From Pedobacter hiemivivus (GTDB lineage: Bacteria; Bacteroidota; Bacteroidia; Sphingobacteriales; Sphingobacteriaceae): DNA of 64,000 nucleotides. Made by a program: the position numbers and the translations under genes. The notes under the pieces were generated by a model. That model did not search any database, had not been told where the DNA came from, and worked only from the letters and a program-made list of their open reading frames with translations. Positions 14,742 through 23,826 of the stretch are shown here, piece after piece. How positions within the stretch are numbered: position 1 is the first letter of the stretch; each line of letters begins with the position of its first letter. The stretch lies in NCBI RefSeq assembly GCF_004331685.1, contig NZ_SJSM01000013.1, positions 62,001 to 126,000 on the forward strand, written 5' to 3'.

Positions 14742-17735
14742 ATGAAGAAGAATAAATTGACTCAAAATACGAATGCAGAAGACTTGTCTCAGGAACTGAA
14801 GCAACTGGAAAAGAAAAGTAATCAACGCATTTTTTTTCCGATTGTGGCGTTAGGCGGGTCTGCCGGTTCATTCCATGCATTTGAACAATTCTTTCTCCAT
14901 ATGCCAATCGACAGTGGTTTTGCATTTGTGATTGTGATGCACTTGCAAGCCAATACAGGTTTAAAAGCTGCTGATTTAATTCAGAAGTTCACAGCCATGC
15001 CTGTCCAGGAGGCAGAGGATGGTTTGCAAATTGTACCTAATCATGTTTACATCATCCCACCAGATCGGGATATGGGGATGCATAACGGAAATTTGTTGAT
15101 GTTTAATATATCACGCTCCAAGGGGGCACATATGGCCATCGATTACTTTTTGCAGAGCCTGGCAGAAGATCAATGGAACCACGCCGTAGCCATTATTTTT
15201 TCTGGAATGGGTGCTGATGGGGAAAATGGAGTCAGGATGATTAAGGAGAAGCTAGGGATGGCGATGGCGCAGTTCCCCGAAAGTGCAGAATACCCGAGTA
15301 TGCCAGCTGCTGCAATTAAAACAGGGATGGTGGATTATATTTTAATTCCTGAAGAAATGCCCCTGAGGTTGATTCAGTACTTGAACCATCCGGCGCTTCA
15401 AGAACCAATTTCGGAGGAGCAGTTGCTTGAGCGTAATAACTACACCCATATCCAAAAGATTCTGATGCTACTTCGTTCGCATACAGGTCACGATTTTACT
15501 TTATATAAAAAAAATACCATCAGCAGAAGAATTGAAAGGAGGATTGCATTTCATCAGTTGCCAGATTATATGCATTATGTAAACTATATGCGCGAAAATC
15601 CTCATGAAATTGAAGCGCTCTTTAATGAACTACTTATTGGAGTTACTAAATTTTTTAGGGATGGTGCGGCGTTTGATGCGCTCAAACCACACTTATATGC
15701 AAAATTGGCTCAGAAGAATAATGATGAGCCTATTCGGATTTGGATTGCAGGCTGTTCGACAGGTGAAGAAGCATACTCTCTGGCGATTTTATTGCTTGAG
15801 TATCTGGACTCTTTAAAATCAGATAGCCCACCAAAGGTGCAGATTTTTGCCACGGATTTGGACCCCCGTGCGATAGAGCAGGCGAGATCTGGTTATTACT
15901 TTTCAAATATAATCTCTGAAATTTCAGCCGAAAGACTGGACCGCTTTTTTGTAGCCAAAAATAACGGCTATGTGGTCAAAAAGAGCGTTAGAGGAATGAT
16001 AGTCTTCGCTCAACACAATTTGATTAAAGATGCACCCTTTACCAAGTTGGATCTGTTGTGCTGTAGAAATGTAATGATTTATTTGACGGCAGATTTACAG
16101 AAAAAGCTAATGCCTATATTTCATTATTCACTTAACCGCAATGGCTTGCTGTTTTTGGGGCCAGCCGAATCTGTAGGTGTTTTTAGTGATGCTTTCCATT
16201 TGATTGAGCCTAAATGGAAAATATATGAGCGCAAGGAAGGTACAGATGGTATGGCGAAAATAATTGATTTTCCGTTCCATATATCCAATGCACCAGCAAA
16301 AATTTCGAAAGAAATTCCAGAGATCCCAATAATCAAAAATGTAGTAGCAGAGAACTTTCATAGAATTTTATTAGAGGAGTATACACCGGCTTCTTTACTA
16401 GTTAATGAGAAGGGCGATATCCTATATATCAATGGTATAATGGATAAGTACCTGCAGGTTACTTCTGGTGAGGCCACTATGAACATCTATAAGATGGTGA
16501 AAGAGGAACTGAAATACGTAATTAGCAATGCCATTCACCAGGCAGCTGTCCAAAAAGGATCAGTAGAATTTACAGATTTAAAGTTGCAGGAAAAAGAGGT
16601 ATTTACGCTTGTTGATTTAACGGTGAAATATATCACCACAAATCATTTGCAAGGGCTATTTGTACTGTCATTTAAGGAAAAAGGTCCTGTGAAGAAGAAA
16701 CGGTCTCGTGCCATAGATTCGATTAGGGGAGAAGCTGTTAAGGAACTGGAAAATGAATTGGTGTATACCAAGCAACAATTGCATACCACCATTGAGCAAA
16801 TGGAAACCTCGTTGGAAGAATTGAAATCAACCAATGAAGAATTACAAAGTACCAATGAAGAATTGCAGAGCACAAATGAGGAGGCCCTGACGACAAAGGA
16901 AGAAATGCAATCTTTAAACGAAGAATTAATGACGATTAATCTTCAATATCAAAACAAGACGGAAGAATTGACCCGCTTAAATAATGATATGAAGAATTTG
17001 CTGGATAGTACGGAAATAGGTACTATATTTTTAGACAATCACCTTAATATTCTGCGTTTTACACCTCAGGTAACCAAATTGTTTAACGTGATTTCTTCTG
17101 ATATTGGTCGTTCTATTACCCATATTGTTTCAAACTTTGACTACCCTGCTATCGAGGCTACAATTGTAGAAGTGATTGAAAAGTTAAGTGGCAAGGAATT
17201 AGAAGTAAGAACCCGTAAAAATGATTGGTACAACCTCCGGATCATGCCCTATAGAACTATTGATAATTTTATCAGTGGTGCTGTATTGACATTTACTAGA
17301 ATAACTCCTGTTAAAGCCTTGGAAGATCGGTTGTCGACTTTATTGTCGTATGTCCGGAAATCAATAAACAGCATGAATGAGGCTGCGGTATTATTAGATC
17401 ATGAAGGGAAAGTGCTGGTAGTGAATAAATTCTTCTTAACGATGTTTAATCTTAGGGAATTTGAAATTAAAGAACTATTATTGATAGATTTTGTTCATAA
17501 TAGATGGAATACGAAGAAGTTGGATACCTTACTGGATGGTTATGAAGATAAGGAAATGTATTTGCAGCATGAATTCCGTGGTTTGGGCGTTTTGAAATTG
17601 ATGGTCGGTGTTAATTACCTGTCAATAGAGGAATCAGAAAAAAATGGGGCCACAATTGTTACTTTTAAAGAGCAAGAAAATGAAACCAAAAAAAGTCGGG
17701 AACAAGGAGAAGATAATTTCACTACTCCGAGCTAG
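14742..17735 (+). CDS. CheB-CheR fusion with coiled coil and PAS domains
   Basis: From the first ATG (an upstream TTG is less likely) the protein has 997 residues. Domain order is as follows. A CheB methylesterase domain (about 25-205) has Ser in GGSAGS, His in MHLQ and Asp in GMGADGENG. A CheR methyltransferase domain (about 225-490) has RRIERR, TKFFRD and the SAM motif IAGCSTGEEAYSLA. A PAS-like region comes next, then a long coiled coil (about 660-760) with repeats of STNEELQ, and then two PAS domains. Such fusions are known in proteobacteria and Bacteroidetes, often without chemotaxis genes. It overlaps the next kinase gene by 56 bases. No receptor, CheA or CheW is seen in the window, so its substrate is probably not a classical chemoreceptor. 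Confidence 0.92.
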   Translation: MKKNKLTQNTNAEDLSQELKQLEKKSNQRIFFPIVALGGSAGSFHAFEQFFLHMPIDSGFAFVIVMHLQANTGLKAADLIQKFTAMPVQEAEDGLQIVPNHVYIIPPDRDMGMHNGNLLMFNISRSKGAHMAIDYFLQSLAEDQWNHAVAIIFSGMGADGENGVRMIKEKLGMAMAQFPESAEYPSMPAAAIKTGMVDYILIPEEMPLRLIQYLNHPALQEPISEEQLLERNNYTHIQKILMLLRSHTGHDFTLYKKNTISRRIERRIAFHQLPDYMHYVNYMRENPHEIEALFNELLIGVTKFFRDGAAFDALKPHLYAKLAQKNNDEPIRIWIAGCSTGEEAYSLAILLLEYLDSLKSDSPPKVQIFATDLDPRAIEQARSGYYFSNIISEISAERLDRFFVAKNNGYVVKKSVRGMIVFAQHNLIKDAPFTKLDLLCCRNVMIYLTADLQKKLMPIFHYSLNRNGLLFLGPAESVGVFSDAFHLIEPKWKIYERKEGTDGMAKIIDFPFHISNAPAKISKEIPEIPIIKNVVAENFHRILLEEYTPASLLVNEKGDILYINGIMDKYLQVTSGEATMNIYKMVKEELKYVISNAIHQAAVQKGSVEFTDLKLQEKEVFTLVDLTVKYITTNHLQGLFVLSFKEKGPVKKKRSRAIDSIRGEAVKELENELVYTKQQLHTTIEQMETSLEELKSTNEELQSTNEELQSTNEEALTTKEEMQSLNEELMTINLQYQNKTEELTRLNNDMKNLLDSTEIGTIFLDNHLNILRFTPQVTKLFNVISSDIGRSITHIVSNFDYPAIEATIVEVIEKLSGKELEVRTRKNDWYNLRIMPYRTIDNFISGAVLTFTRITPVKALEDRLSTLLSYVRKSINSMNEAAVLLDHEGKVLVVNKFFLTMFNLREFEIKELLLIDFVHNRWNTKKLDTLLDGYEDKEMYLQHEFRGLGVLKLMVGVNYLSIEESEKNGATIVTFKEQENETKKSREQGEDNFTTPS

Positions 17736-19314
17736 ACTTGACAATTCAGGAGATGCCTCAACGCTATCTGGCGAATATGTTAACGATGATCAATTGGCAT
17801 TACTATTAGGAGAACTGGAGGTTTTTCAGCTTGAACTCGAAATGCAGAACGATGAGTTGTCTGCCTCTTATCAATTGCTGGAAACAGAACGTGCAAAATT
17901 TGCAGGTTTTTTTAATCGGGCACCGGTAGGTTATTTTATTCTTGATCATCTTGGCCTGGTAGAGGAAGCCAATCAGACAGGCGCTGATTTATTGCGGATT
18001 TCTAAAAGGGACATTTTGGAAAAACGTTTTCAGAGTTTCATTGCGCCTGAAATGTGGGAACTTTTTTATGGTTTTTTACATAAAATGCAAATCAATATAG
18101 GTAAGCAGAATTGTGAAATTAAACTTTTAATTGCCGGAGATCTTAAGATTTATACCCGAATGGAAGGTGTCGCGATTGTGAACCCTTTCACAGAAAGACT
18201 TCAATATTATATCACTGTTATCGATATTTCTGAAAGTAGAGCTGACCAGCAAAAGCTGATAGGTACTGCCAAAAGGCTGGAGTTGACGCTTAAAGCTTCA
18301 GGAACGGGTACCTGGACCATGACGGTAGCTACAAACCAGGTATTTCTTGATGAATTTAGTTTGTATTTATTCGAAATTAATCCCTGGGAATTTGATGGTA
18401 GCACCAGATCATTTATCTCATTTATCCATCCAGATGATCAACACCTAGTTAGACAAAGTTTGTCTGATGCAACCCACTATGGTGGGGATGTTGAAATGGA
18501 ATTTAGGATTGTAACTAAAAGTGGTAAAACCAAAATTGTATCTGCTAAAGGACAGCAGATCAATAGCGCTGGAGCTGATAGTTATTTTGCTGGTATTGTG
18601 ATGGATATTACAGAAAAGACAAGGTTAATCCAGGAGGCTCAACAGCGTGATAGTGAACAACAAAGGTTAATACTTGCTGCGACTTTTAAAGCGCAAGAAA
18701 ATGAAAGAAATAAAATAAGTAATGCGCTACACGATAGTGTATGTCAAATTCTTTACGGAATCAGGCTTAATGTTCAGAATATCCAACATAGCCAAAATTT
18801 GAATGCTGAATTTCAGAATATCAACCAGCTGCTTGCCCTGGCAATCACCGAGACTCGGGAATTGTCTTATAAACTTAGCCCTTCCGTGCTCAGAGACTAT
18901 GGTTTTAAAGAGGGGATAAGGGAGATGATTCAGCGTTTAAGTACATCGGGATTCAAGATTAAGAGTTCTTTAGATGCATCGGCTGACTTGCTTCACCCGG
19001 ATCTTCAATTGTATGTTTTCAGAATGATCCAGGAATTAGTGAATAACTGTATTAAACATGCTAATGCAACAATCGTTAAAATTATAGTTTGTGCAGAAGG
19101 TGAATGGGTAAATGTAAAAGTTTCGGATAATGGAAAGGGTTTTCAGGTTGGAATTGATGAGTCATTAGCAAAGGGATCTGGCGTAAGATCTATTAAAAAT
19201 CGAGTTTTTCTGCTAAACGGGACCATGGATATTGATACTTCAAAATCAGGCACTCAGGTTATCATTAAATTTAAGAAAGATTCACCTGCGCTTGGGCTTT
19301 CATCTTATAGTTAA
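17680..19314 (+). CDS. PAS-containing histidine kinase, HisKA_3 (NarX) type
   Basis: I chose the second in-frame ATG (MKPKKVGNKEKI); the first would double the overlap with the upstream gene. The 544-residue protein has no membrane segment, so it is cytosolic. A coiled N-terminus (LLGELEVFQLELEMQNDEL) is followed by a PAS domain (about 80-180), a second PAS/PAC domain (about 195-310), and the dimerisation/phospho-acceptor segment RNKISNALHDSVCQ with His351. The HATPase domain shows ELVNNCIKHA (N box) and VSDNGKGFQVG (G1 box). It is likely to phosphorylate the NarL-type regulator encoded divergently in the same island. The short intergenic spacing places it in the CheBR operon. Confidence 0.9.
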   Translation: MKPKKVGNKEKIISLLRARLDNSGDASTLSGEYVNDDQLALLLGELEVFQLELEMQNDELSASYQLLETERAKFAGFFNRAPVGYFILDHLGLVEEANQTGADLLRISKRDILEKRFQSFIAPEMWELFYGFLHKMQINIGKQNCEIKLLIAGDLKIYTRMEGVAIVNPFTERLQYYITVIDISESRADQQKLIGTAKRLELTLKASGTGTWTMTVATNQVFLDEFSLYLFEINPWEFDGSTRSFISFIHPDDQHLVRQSLSDATHYGGDVEMEFRIVTKSGKTKIVSAKGQQINSAGADSYFAGIVMDITEKTRLIQEAQQRDSEQQRLILAATFKAQENERNKISNALHDSVCQILYGIRLNVQNIQHSQNLNAEFQNINQLLALAITETRELSYKLSPSVLRDYGFKEGIREMIQRLSTSGFKIKSSLDASADLLHPDLQLYVFRMIQELVNNCIKHANATIVKIIVCAEGEWVNVKVSDNGKGFQVGIDESLAKGSGVRSIKNRVFLLNGTMDIDTSKSGTQVIIKFKKDSPALGLSSYS

Positions 19315-19321
19315 ACAGGAG

Positions 19322-20167
19322 ATGGAGACAACGGTTAAAAATATCGTTACGATTGGCGCATCTGCCGGTGGAATTGTGGCCATTACAAAATTACTGTCGA
19401 CAGTAGATAAGGACCTGAATGCTGCGCTTTTTGTTGTTATTCACATTTCCAAAAAATCGCGCACTGATGTTATCCTAACCCAATTACAGAAATATACTGC
19501 CTTTAAATGTGTGATTCCTAAAGATGGCGAGGACATATTAAATCAGATTGTTTATCTCGCCCCATCTGATTGCCATATGATGGTTAAGCGGGGTAAGATT
19601 TTAATTCGAAAAGGGGCGCTCGAAAATCATTGGCGACCATCAATTGATGTATTGTTTCGTTCTGCGGCTGCTGCTTATGGTTGCAATGTTACCGGCATTG
19701 TGCTTACTGGGCTGTTAGATGATGGTACTTCCGGTATGTCAGCTATCAAAAAGAGTGGCGGGACCTGCATTGTTCAGGATCCTGTTGAAGCTGATTTTCC
19801 TGATATGCCCAGAAATGTGCTGCAAAATGTTGCTGTCGACTATAACGTGCCAATAGCTGATATGGGGTATATTCTTTCTGATCTATTGAGTCGTGGAGAC
19901 TCGGACGTGTATGATACACCAACTGATGTATTGCTAGAAAATGAGATTACCATGCGCATGAACAACAATTTTGGCGATTTAGTCAATAAACAGCTAAAAG
20001 GAGTGGAAGAGTCACTTTGGGTGGCCATAAGGATGATGGAAGAAAGAAAAAATTTGTTAAATTCTATGAGTGATCAAAATGAAGAGGCAAAAGAAATGGC
20101 TGATCAAATGATCACTCATATTGCACGCTTAAAAAAGATGCTTCAGGAAATTGGAAAAAAATCTTAA
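19322..20167 (+). CDS. Stand-alone CheB methylesterase domain protein
   Basis: The 281-residue protein consists of a CheB catalytic domain without a receiver domain. Visible active-site residues are Ser14 in IGASAGG, His41 in VVIHISK and the Asp in LTGLLDDGTSG. The last 80 residues form a helical, charged tail (a MMEERKNLLNSMSDQNEEAK segment and on) that may be a coiled coil. The start has a good AACAGGAG ribosome site and lies 7 bases after the kinase stop codon, so it is the last gene of the ECF-CheBR-kinase operon. Having two CheB domains in one operon without receptors suggests protein-glutamate modification of a non-chemotaxis target. Confidence 0.9.
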   Translation: METTVKNIVTIGASAGGIVAITKLLSTVDKDLNAALFVVIHISKKSRTDVILTQLQKYTAFKCVIPKDGEDILNQIVYLAPSDCHMMVKRGKILIRKGALENHWRPSIDVLFRSAAAAYGCNVTGIVLTGLLDDGTSGMSAIKKSGGTCIVQDPVEADFPDMPRNVLQNVAVDYNVPIADMGYILSDLLSRGDSDVYDTPTDVLLENEITMRMNNNFGDLVNKQLKGVEESLWVAIRMMEERKNLLNSMSDQNEEAKEMADQMITHIARLKKMLQEIGKKS

Positions 20168-20190
20168 TCCCTACGGTCAGGATACGCTTG

Positions 20191-20643
20191 TCAAAAGCGC
20201 ATCTCTGCCTTTTGCAAGTGGTTTTTAATTTTTTGAACTAAATAAGTTGGGTTAAATGGTTTTCCAACAAAGGAATCACAACCATATCGGCTTACAGATA
20301 AGAACATATTATTGTATGCTGAGCAGATAATTACTGGTAGCAAGCGGGTTTTTGCACATCGTTTAATCTGATTACAAAGTATTTCACCATTTAAAATGGG
20401 TAAACTATAATCTAATAAAACGAGGTCCGGTTTAAAGTTTTCAATCAATATTAGTATATTTTCAGTACATCGATAAGCCCGAACAGTATAACCTACCCGG
20501 GTAAGAATCCGGTCAAGTAACTTTACACAAAGTTCGTCATCTTCAACAATCAGAATTCTTTTTGAAGATTGTAGGGGAGGAGCGGCGCTGATAGCCATAT
20601 CAGTAAAATCTGCACTAATCATGTTTTTCATAGATAAATACAC
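20191..20643 (-). CDS. CheY-like single-domain response regulator
   Basis: The 150-residue protein is a receiver domain with about 27 extra N-terminal residues. It has the acidic pair D35-D36, phospho-acceptor Asp78 in LVLLDYSLPILNG, Thr/Ser in IICSAYN and the conserved Lys in FVGKPFNP. It has no output domain. It faces the CheB gene (24-base gap between stop codons, with no clear terminator). A later ATG at codon 5 is also possible. The sequence suggests a phospho-relay intermediate or protein-interaction output, probably serving the same signalling island. Confidence 0.88.
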   Translation of the reverse strand: MYLSMKNMISADFTDMAISAAPPLQSSKRILIVEDDELCVKLLDRILTRVGYTVRAYRCTENILILIENFKPDLVLLDYSLPILNGEILCNQIKRCAKTRLLPVIICSAYNNMFLSVSRYGCDSFVGKPFNPTYLVQKIKNHLQKAEMRF

Positions 20644-20653
20644 TAATTACATA

Positions 20654-20824
20654 TTAAATTGATTTTTTCTTTCTTGGAAGCGATTTTAATGAGCTAGTCT
20701 TTTCTTTCCCCCAATCCCAATCTTCCTTAAAGTCTTCATCCGCATGGAAATAATAACTAGGATTACCATTTACACTAGTTTTCGGAAAATTGTGGCGTTT
20801 CCCTTCGTTTGCTTTTGTCTTCAT
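20654..20824 (-). CDS. Small basic hydrophilic protein
   Basis: From the ATG chosen (MKTKANEGKRHNFPKTSVNG) the product has 56 residues. It has a Trp/Asp-rich middle (DEDFKEDWDWGKEK) and a basic end (PRKKKSI). A longer frame starts 24 codons upstream but would add an unrelated hydrophobic stretch. No domain is recognised. The stop codon lies about ten bases before the CheY-like gene on the same strand, so the two are probably one operon. It could be another member of the small charged proteins around this signalling island. Confidence 0.5.
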   Translation of the reverse strand: MKTKANEGKRHNFPKTSVNGNPSYYFHADEDFKEDWDWGKEKTSSLKSLPRKKKSI

Positions 20825-21052
20825 AGCTTTTTGATTTATTTTTTCATAACCTACAAAATGGATTATAAAGCTAAGGACAATGGTTTTGTTGCGCAATGAG
20901 GTTTATACGCCTTTTTAAGCGACTAAATACGTGTTTTTGCAATTGGAGATAAATTCCATTTTTGACCATTATTGTTGCCTATTATTTTTTGAACTAATCC
21001 ATGTCAAAATTGTTATGTAAATTACCTATGATTAACACTAACCTAATAAACT

Positions 21053-21430
21053 ATGAAGAAGATCATTCTATTTATCCTAAGTCTCCTTTTTGGACTGATG
21101 TTTATAAACGCAGGATTGAATAAGTTTTTTAATTATATGCCTGTACCTAAAGATTTGCCTGAAGGTATGATGAAAGTAATGACTGCCTTTATGACCATAG
21201 GCTGGTTGATGCCGCTTATTGCAGTTGCAGAAATTGTTGGTGGCGTGCTTTTTATTATCCCTAAATATAGAGCGCTCGGTGCAATAATTATCCTTCCTAT
21301 TATGATAGGTATAATTTTAACACACCTTACTTTAGCTCCTTCGGGTTTACCAATGGCTCTTGTATTGTTTGCAATTAATATTTGGGTAATCATTGAAAAT
21401 CGTGAAAAGTACCTACCAATGATAAAATAA
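21053..21430 (+). CDS. DoxX-family membrane protein
   Basis: The 125-residue protein has four hydrophobic helices (about residues 3-22, 47-66, 73-92 and 98-117). The N-terminal FINAGLNKFFNYMP pattern is typical of small DoxX-like proteins in Bacteroidetes. The function of this group is not well known; relatives are linked to quinone or thiosulfate oxidation and to oxidative stress. It is monocistronic and convergent with efp; the shared hairpin after it has its T run on the efp side. Confidence 0.75.
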   Translation: MKKIILFILSLLFGLMFINAGLNKFFNYMPVPKDLPEGMMKVMTAFMTIGWLMPLIAVAEIVGGVLFIIPKYRALGAIIILPIMIGIILTHLTLAPSGLPMALVLFAINIWVIIENREKYLPMIK

Positions 21431-21440
21431 AGGGCAAAAA

Positions 21441-21468
21441 AAGCGGCTCACATTTCTGTGAGCCGCTT
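21441..21468 (-). terminator. Terminator of efp (possibly bidirectional)
   Basis: AAGCGGCTCACA and TGTGAGCCGCTT form a perfect 12-bp stem with a 4-base loop. On the minus strand it runs into seven Ts, which fits termination of efp; on the plus strand it follows the DoxX gene by ten bases. Confidence 0.9.
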
Positions 21469-21485
21469 CAAAAGGTCTTATTTAC

Positions 21486-22046
21486 TTATTTAACACGTTC
21501 AACATATTCGCCTGTGCGTGTATCTACTTTAATTTTATCACCTTGATTTACAAACAAAGGTACTTTTAGTTCGATACCATTTTCTGTTGTAATAGTTTTT
21601 AATGCACCAGAAGAAGTGTCACCTTTAACAGCTGGCTCAGCGTAGGTAACTTCCAATTCTACAAAGTTTGGAGCTTGTGCCATGATAGGCTCTTCACTTT
21701 CTATAGAAACGATCACGTCCATACCTTCTTTTAAGAACTTAGCTGAAGGTCCAAATAGAGATTTAGGAATATTGAATTGATCAAAAGTGACATTATCCAT
21801 AACCACAAAATAATCACCTTCTTCATATAAATATTGATAATCACTCGTTTCTACACGGCAAATTTCAACCTGCTCGTCAGTCCCTAAACGGGCCTCAACA
21901 ATTTTCCCTGTTTTAATGTTACGAAATTTGCCTAAGTAGAAAGCTCCACCTTTACCTGGAGTACGATGTAAGATTTCCGTAACTGTTACCAGCTCGCCGT
22001 TAAAACGTAAAATGTTTCCTACTTTAATTTCAGATGCTTTTGCCAT
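21486..22046 (-). CDS. efp: Translation elongation factor P
   Basis: The 186-residue protein has the three-domain EF-P layout: an N-terminal KOW-like domain with the tip loop RTPGKGGAF (Lys32 at the usual modification position), then domain II (VVMDNVTFDQF) and domain III (SGALKTITTENG, GDKIKVDTRTGEYVERVK). EF-P relieves ribosome stalling at polyproline stretches. Length is normal. No epmA, epmB or earP modification gene is seen nearby, so the modification status is unknown. It is followed by a clear terminator. Confidence 0.97.
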   Translation of the reverse strand: MAKASEIKVGNILRFNGELVTVTEILHRTPGKGGAFYLGKFRNIKTGKIVEARLGTDEQVEICRVETSDYQYLYEEGDYFVVMDNVTFDQFNIPKSLFGPSAKFLKEGMDVIVSIESEEPIMAQAPNFVELEVTYAEPAVKGDTSSGALKTITTENGIELKVPLFVNQGDKIKVDTRTGEYVERVK

Positions 22047-22154
22047 AAAAGATTTAATTGTAAAATTTGAGCGTAAAGATATACGCTTTTTTGATAAAAT
22101 ACCATCAACTCCTAAGCCACCTGCAATTATTCAGATAAATTTTACCTAATCAGC

Positions 22155-22505
22155 TTAGCCAATTTCTCTTTTTAAAAATTCAAGCAATACAGAAGCGTGA
22201 TTGTACTGTTGATCATGCGCAGCATACAACAGGGTAATAATTGGTTGGGTTTCCTTTATTTTTAGAAGCTCTTTTACACCCTTATTGGTCGCCAATTCTT
22301 CCAAATAGTTTTTTTTAAAGATCTCCCATTTTTGAGGCTGGTGATCAAACCATTTACGAAGCTCGGTAGATGGAGAAACTTCTTTCAACCAAAGCTGGAT
22401 ATGAGCATCTTCTTTCTTTAAACCTCTGGGCCATAGTCGATCAACCAGGATACGGAAGCCGTCATCTTTTGATGCTGGCTCATAAATTCTTTTCATCTTA
22501 ATCAT
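22155..22505 (-). CDS. DUF488 family protein
   Basis: The 116-residue protein begins with KRIYEPASKDDGFRILVDRL and continues WPRGLKKE, a signature of the DUF488 family (YeaO-like). Other family elements are LWLKEVSPSTELRKWFDH and LLYAAHD. The family is a small, conserved cytosolic protein of unknown function. A start three codons downstream (MKRIYEP) is equally possible. It lies upstream of efp on the same strand but with a 108-base gap containing the likely efp promoter. Confidence 0.85.
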   Translation of the reverse strand: MIKMKRIYEPASKDDGFRILVDRLWPRGLKKEDAHIQLWLKEVSPSTELRKWFDHQPQKWEIFKKNYLEELATNKGVKELLKIKETQPIITLLYAAHDQQYNHASVLLEFLKREIG

Positions 22506-22620
22506 GCGTACTAAACCTTAATTATATTAAATGTAATTAATTGTAAAGGAATAAAAGACATTCAGTACCCTGCAGGTTGCAGAGTTTCTATATCTTTATG
22601 CCTGATTTTAGAACGATTAA

Positions 22621-23427
22621 ATGCGTATTATGAATAATACAGAGCTGGCATTGCGATCGGTTAATGTAACCAGGTATGTCACTCCTTTAAGAGAAGGGGG
22701 ATCGATGCCTGCAATTGCGGAGGCTGATGATGGATTTTTATATGTGCTTAAATTTCGAGGTGCGGGGCAAGGTGCAAAAGCACTGATTGCAGAGATATTT
22801 GGTGCCGAAATTGCGCGTGCACTTGGTTTGAAGGTACCTGAAATTGTATTTGCCAGTTTAGATGAGGCATTTGGAAGGATAGAACCAGATGAAGAGATAC
22901 AAGATTTGCTGCGGGCAAGTGAGGGCCTCAACCTGGCTTTACACTATCTTTCTGGAGCGATTACTTTTGACCCACTGGTTACTGTAGTAGATTCAAAATT
23001 GGCTTCACAGATCGTATGGCTTGATTGTTTGCTGACCAATATGGATCGTACAGCAAGAAATACAAATATGTTGATCTGGCACAGAGAGCTTTGGTTAATA
23101 GACCATGGTGCATCTCTTTACTTTCATCATTCCTGGCAAAATTGGAAGGAACAAGCGTTACGCCCTTTTATATTGATTAAAGACCATGTTTTGTTGCCTT
23201 ATGCTTCAGAACTTGAAGCGGTAGACAAAGCTTTTCGTGCGATACTGACACCGGCACTTATAGCCTCAATAGCGGCGTTAATACCTGATGAATGGTTGGT
23301 TGATGAATATTCGTTTGAAAGTCCGGAAGAGCATAGACAAGCTTATATTCATTTTCTTGAAACCAGATTAGACAATTCAAATATTTTTGTAAAAGCAGCA
23401 CAAGATGCAAGAAAAGCACTTATTTGA
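22621..23427 (+). CDS. HipA-like kinase family protein
   Basis: The 268-residue protein belongs to the short HipA-like family (PF20613, as I recall). It has no N-terminal HipA subdomain. Key features are a glycine-rich region GAGQGAKALIAEIFGAEIAR (about 46-65), the catalytic-loop-like CLLTNMDRTARNTNML (about 136-151) with Asp-Arg and Asn residues, and the metal-binding-like LIDHGASLYF (about 157-166). It overlaps the DUF3037 gene by 23 bases. That pair is common in bacterial chromosomes. It probably phosphorylates a protein or nucleotide substrate, but the target is unknown. Confidence 0.8.
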   Translation: MRIMNNTELALRSVNVTRYVTPLREGGSMPAIAEADDGFLYVLKFRGAGQGAKALIAEIFGAEIARALGLKVPEIVFASLDEAFGRIEPDEEIQDLLRASEGLNLALHYLSGAITFDPLVTVVDSKLASQIVWLDCLLTNMDRTARNTNMLIWHRELWLIDHGASLYFHHSWQNWKEQALRPFILIKDHVLLPYASELEAVDKAFRAILTPALIASIAALIPDEWLVDEYSFESPEEHRQAYIHFLETRLDNSNIFVKAAQDARKALI

Positions 23428-23788
23428 GTATGCCGTAATTCGCGTTGTACCCAGGGTAGAGCGTGAGGAGTTTATGAATGTGGGCGTTGTTGTGTATTGC
23501 TCCAAAGAAAAATTTCTGGGGGTTTTAATGAACCTGAATACGGAAAAATTAAGTATGTTCTGTCAGGATTTGGATCTGGAGGTGTTGGAAGGCAATTTGT
23601 GTGCTTTTGAGCGGATTTGTGAAGGTGCCGAACAGGGCGGTACAATTGGGAAGTTGGATATGGCATCTAGATTTCGATGGTTAACAGCTACCCGAAGTAC
23701 GGTTTTACAAACATCCAGGGCACATGCAGGCTTATGTACCAATGCAAATGAGACCTTATTGAAATTATACAATCAAATGGTACTTTAA
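23405..23788 (+). CDS. DUF3037 domain protein
   Basis: The 127-residue product begins in the typical way for DUF3037: YAVIRVVPRVEREEFMNVGV, then VVYCSKEKFLG. It has no signal peptide or membrane segment. Its start codon lies inside the end of the HipA-like kinase gene in another frame, so translation is probably coupled. DUF3037 proteins are found next to HipA-like kinase genes in many bacteria. A role as partner or inhibitor of that kinase is a reasonable inference, not shown. The idi gene follows after 38 bases. Confidence 0.85.
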   Translation: MQEKHLFEYAVIRVVPRVEREEFMNVGVVVYCSKEKFLGVLMNLNTEKLSMFCQDLDLEVLEGNLCAFERICEGAEQGGTIGKLDMASRFRWLTATRSTVLQTSRAHAGLCTNANETLLKLYNQMVL

Positions 23789-23826
23789 TTGTTATATTTT
23801 GCAGTATTTTAAATGATTAATAGGTG

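Noticed and set aside
16800..16930. Short direct DNA repeats in the CheB-CheR gene
   Set aside because: They encode STNEELQ heptads of a coiled coil and are explained by the protein.
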